This document shows positions 63,127 through 64,000 of a DNA stretch of 64,000 nt, piece after piece. This stretch comes from Streptomyces sp. 11x1. GTDB lineage: Bacteria; Actinomycetota; Actinomycetes; Streptomycetales; Streptomycetaceae. The DNA lies in contig NZ_CP122458.1 of assembly GCF_032598905.1 (NCBI RefSeq), forward strand, positions 1,984,001 through 2,048,000. Direction: 5' to 3'. The notes beneath the pieces are model-generated. The model was not told where the DNA came from. It made no database searches and worked only from the letters and a program-made list of their open reading frames with translations. The position numbers and the translations under genes are program-made. The stretch's first letter is position 1. Every line of letters starts with the position of its first letter.

Positions 63127-63495
63127 TCAGGCCTCTTTGTCACGGTTGAGGTAGTTGTAGACGGTGAAGCGACTGACCCCGAGGGCGCTCGCGACGGTCT
63201 CCACGCCGTGGCGCACCGAGAAGGCGCCGCGCGCCTCCAGCGTCCGTACGACCTCCTGCTTGGCCTTGCGGTCGAGGTCGGCGAGCGGCCTGCCCTTCTG
63301 GCGCTCCATCGTGGCAAGGATGTGATCCAGCGACTCGGCGAGCTGCGGCAGCCGTACGGCGACGACGTCCGCACCCGCCCAGGCCAGGACGACGTCGTCG
63401 GGGCCGGCCTCGTCCGGCGGGAGCATGAGACCGCCCATGGCGTCGACCAGCGGCTTGACCGCCGCGACGAAACGCTCGTCGTCGGCGCCGGTCAC
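63127..63495 (-). CDS. Helix-turn-helix protein next to the uricase genes
   Basis: A 122-residue protein from GTG 63495, overlapping the stop of the next gene (GTGA). The C-terminal DNA-binding part reads HGVETVASALGVSRFTVYNY. Before it lies DHILATMERQKGRPLADLDR. The N-terminal part (FVAAVKPLVDAMGGLMLPPD, then DDVVLAWAGADVVAVRLPQL) resembles a sensor domain. In other Streptomyces similar small regulators sit beside urate genes. It may control the operon that starts 112 bases downstream. Confidence 0.82.
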   Translation of the reverse strand: MTGADDERFVAAVKPLVDAMGGLMLPPDEAGPDDVVLAWAGADVVAVRLPQLAESLDHILATMERQKGRPLADLDRKAKQEVVRTLEARGAFSVRHGVETVASALGVSRFTVYNYLNRDKEA

Positions 63496-63743
63496 TCGCC
63501 GCCCTCCCCGACAACATTGACCTGGAGCGAGATCCGAGTGGCGCCGGACTCCAGCGTCCGGCGCAACAGGGCGTCCACGGCCGCCAGCACGGCGTCGGCC
63601 CGCCCCTCCGCCGTGTTGCCGAACGGGCCGACGTCGACCGCGTCCAGGTCGGCCGCCTCGACGACCTCCCGCGCCACGAGCGCGTGCGCCGGGGCCTCGT
63701 CGAGGTCGAAGGGCTCGGTCGTGAACTCCACTCTCAATCGCAC
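63492..63743 (-). CDS. Thiamine-binding (YkoF/MTH1187)-like small protein
   Basis: An 83-residue protein from GTG 63743 (GGGGG upstream). The pattern VRLRVEFTTEPFD, then DVGPFGNTAEGRADAVLAAV, ending in ISLQVNVVGE is that of the MTH1187/YqgV family, which binds thiamine or a similar ligand as a ferredoxin-like dimer. It is coupled to the helix-turn-helix gene and may give it a ligand sense. The family call is by pattern only. Confidence 0.55.
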   Translation of the reverse strand: MRLRVEFTTEPFDLDEAPAHALVAREVVEAADLDAVDVGPFGNTAEGRADAVLAAVDALLRRTLESGATRISLQVNVVGEGGE

Positions 63744-63781
63744 TGTGCCCCCAAGGCAAACACTCTGACCTGCACCTTCCC

Positions 63782-64000
63782 TCAACCCTCCGATGGAGAG
63801 GGCACAGCGGGGGCACCTTCGCCCGTCACCGTACGGAGAGCCCGGTCCACCGCCGCCCTTGTCCGCTCGTCCGACTCAGGGAAGAGATGGCTGTAGACGT
63901 TCAAGGTCATCGCGGCGTCGGTGTGCCCCAGCCGCTCCGACACGACCTTAACGGACTCCCCCGCAGCGATCGGCAGAGACGTGCAGGAGTGCCGCAAGGC
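63782..64000 (-). CDS. Tyrosine integrase, C-terminal part
   Basis: Read from the right edge; the start is outside. LRHSCTSLPIAAGESVKVVS, ERLGHTDAAMTLNVYSHLFP hold three catalytic residues: the Arg and His of LRHS, the His of RLGHT, and the Tyr of NVYSH. It is the end of a phage or plasmid-type integrase, probably of an element that lies to the right. No tRNA or obvious attachment site is seen in the 38 bases before the next gene. Confidence 0.9.
   Translation of the reverse strand, partial: ALRHSCTSLPIAAGESVKVVSERLGHTDAAMTLNVYSHLFPESDERTRAAVDRALRTVTGEGAPAVPSPSEG

Noticed and set aside
63744..63781. Attachment site next to the integrase
   Set aside because: Only 38 bases, no tRNA end and no repeat elsewhere in the window.
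1..64000. rRNA, tRNA, CRISPR array or known riboswitch
   Set aside because: None was recognised by eye. A covariance-model search would be needed to exclude small RNA genes.

Overview
The window is high-GC actinobacterial chromosome, almost certainly Streptomyces. The reasons are strong third-position G/C bias, frequent GTG starts, many ATGA/GTGA gene overlaps, and families and gene order typical of the genus: a SNF2/SWIM pair, a ROK kinase, an allantoin cluster beside malate synthase, an RNase Sa-type guanyl RNase and a DmdR-type iron box. No rRNA, tRNA or CRISPR array was seen. The species cannot be named from the sequence alone.

Bases 1 to about 12,360 look like a decaying metal-resistance island. 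Intact copper genes are a partial P-type ATPase, a multicopper oxidase with a DUF6153 protein, and copZ-copA. Two CsoR-type operators (4565-4579, 5544-5560) face the last two groups. Between them lie broken genes: an 11-codon BlaI-like stub, an NlpC/P60 fragment, a frameshifted CadD-type transporter, a TetR regulator without its DNA-binding domain, a BNR-repeat fragment and a frameshifted unknown gene. A cold-shock protein, a small MerR-like regulator, a GvpU-like protein and a 640-base tract without a convincing gene follow.

From 12.4 to 38.1 kb the sequence is ordinary, well-kept chromosome: SWIM and SNF2 proteins, a ROK sugar kinase, a GntR regulator divergent from a Gfo/Idh dehydrogenase, a P450, a two-component pair split by two genes, a guanyl RNase, and allantoin degradation (alc, allB, allR) next to malate synthase aceB. 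After these come a HipA-like kinase with a SelW-like protein, and a second IF-1 coupled to an acetyltransferase.

From 38.2 to 48.4 kb there is an iron-linked block. A three-part protein (acyl-AMP ligase, carrier domain, membrane acyltransferase) diverges from an Fbp-type ferric ABC transporter across a 19-bp iron box. Two divergent IucA/IucC (NIS) siderophore synthetases follow. This is the best candidate for an undescribed system: the parts resemble petrobactin-type logic, but with the ligase and carrier fused to an acyltransferase.

The rest holds a secreted VWA pair, an HxlR regulator beside an aminotransferase, assorted hydrolases, an animal-type haem peroxidase, a GH89 glycosidase and a uric acid operon (8-oxoguanine deaminase, uricase, HIU hydrolase, OHCU decarboxylase). 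A tyrosine integrase runs off the right edge. Purine breakdown therefore lies in two places (28.9-35.8 kb and 59.8-63.7 kb). The same inverted repeat, TCAAC-N5-RTTGA, lies upstream of allB, aceB and uraD, which suggests one regulon joining urate, allantoin and glyoxylate use.

Four long palindromes (19.9, 22.0, 32.6, 50.6 kb) sit at gene 3' ends. A separate repeat of about 40 bp occurs three times, once in frame inside copA.
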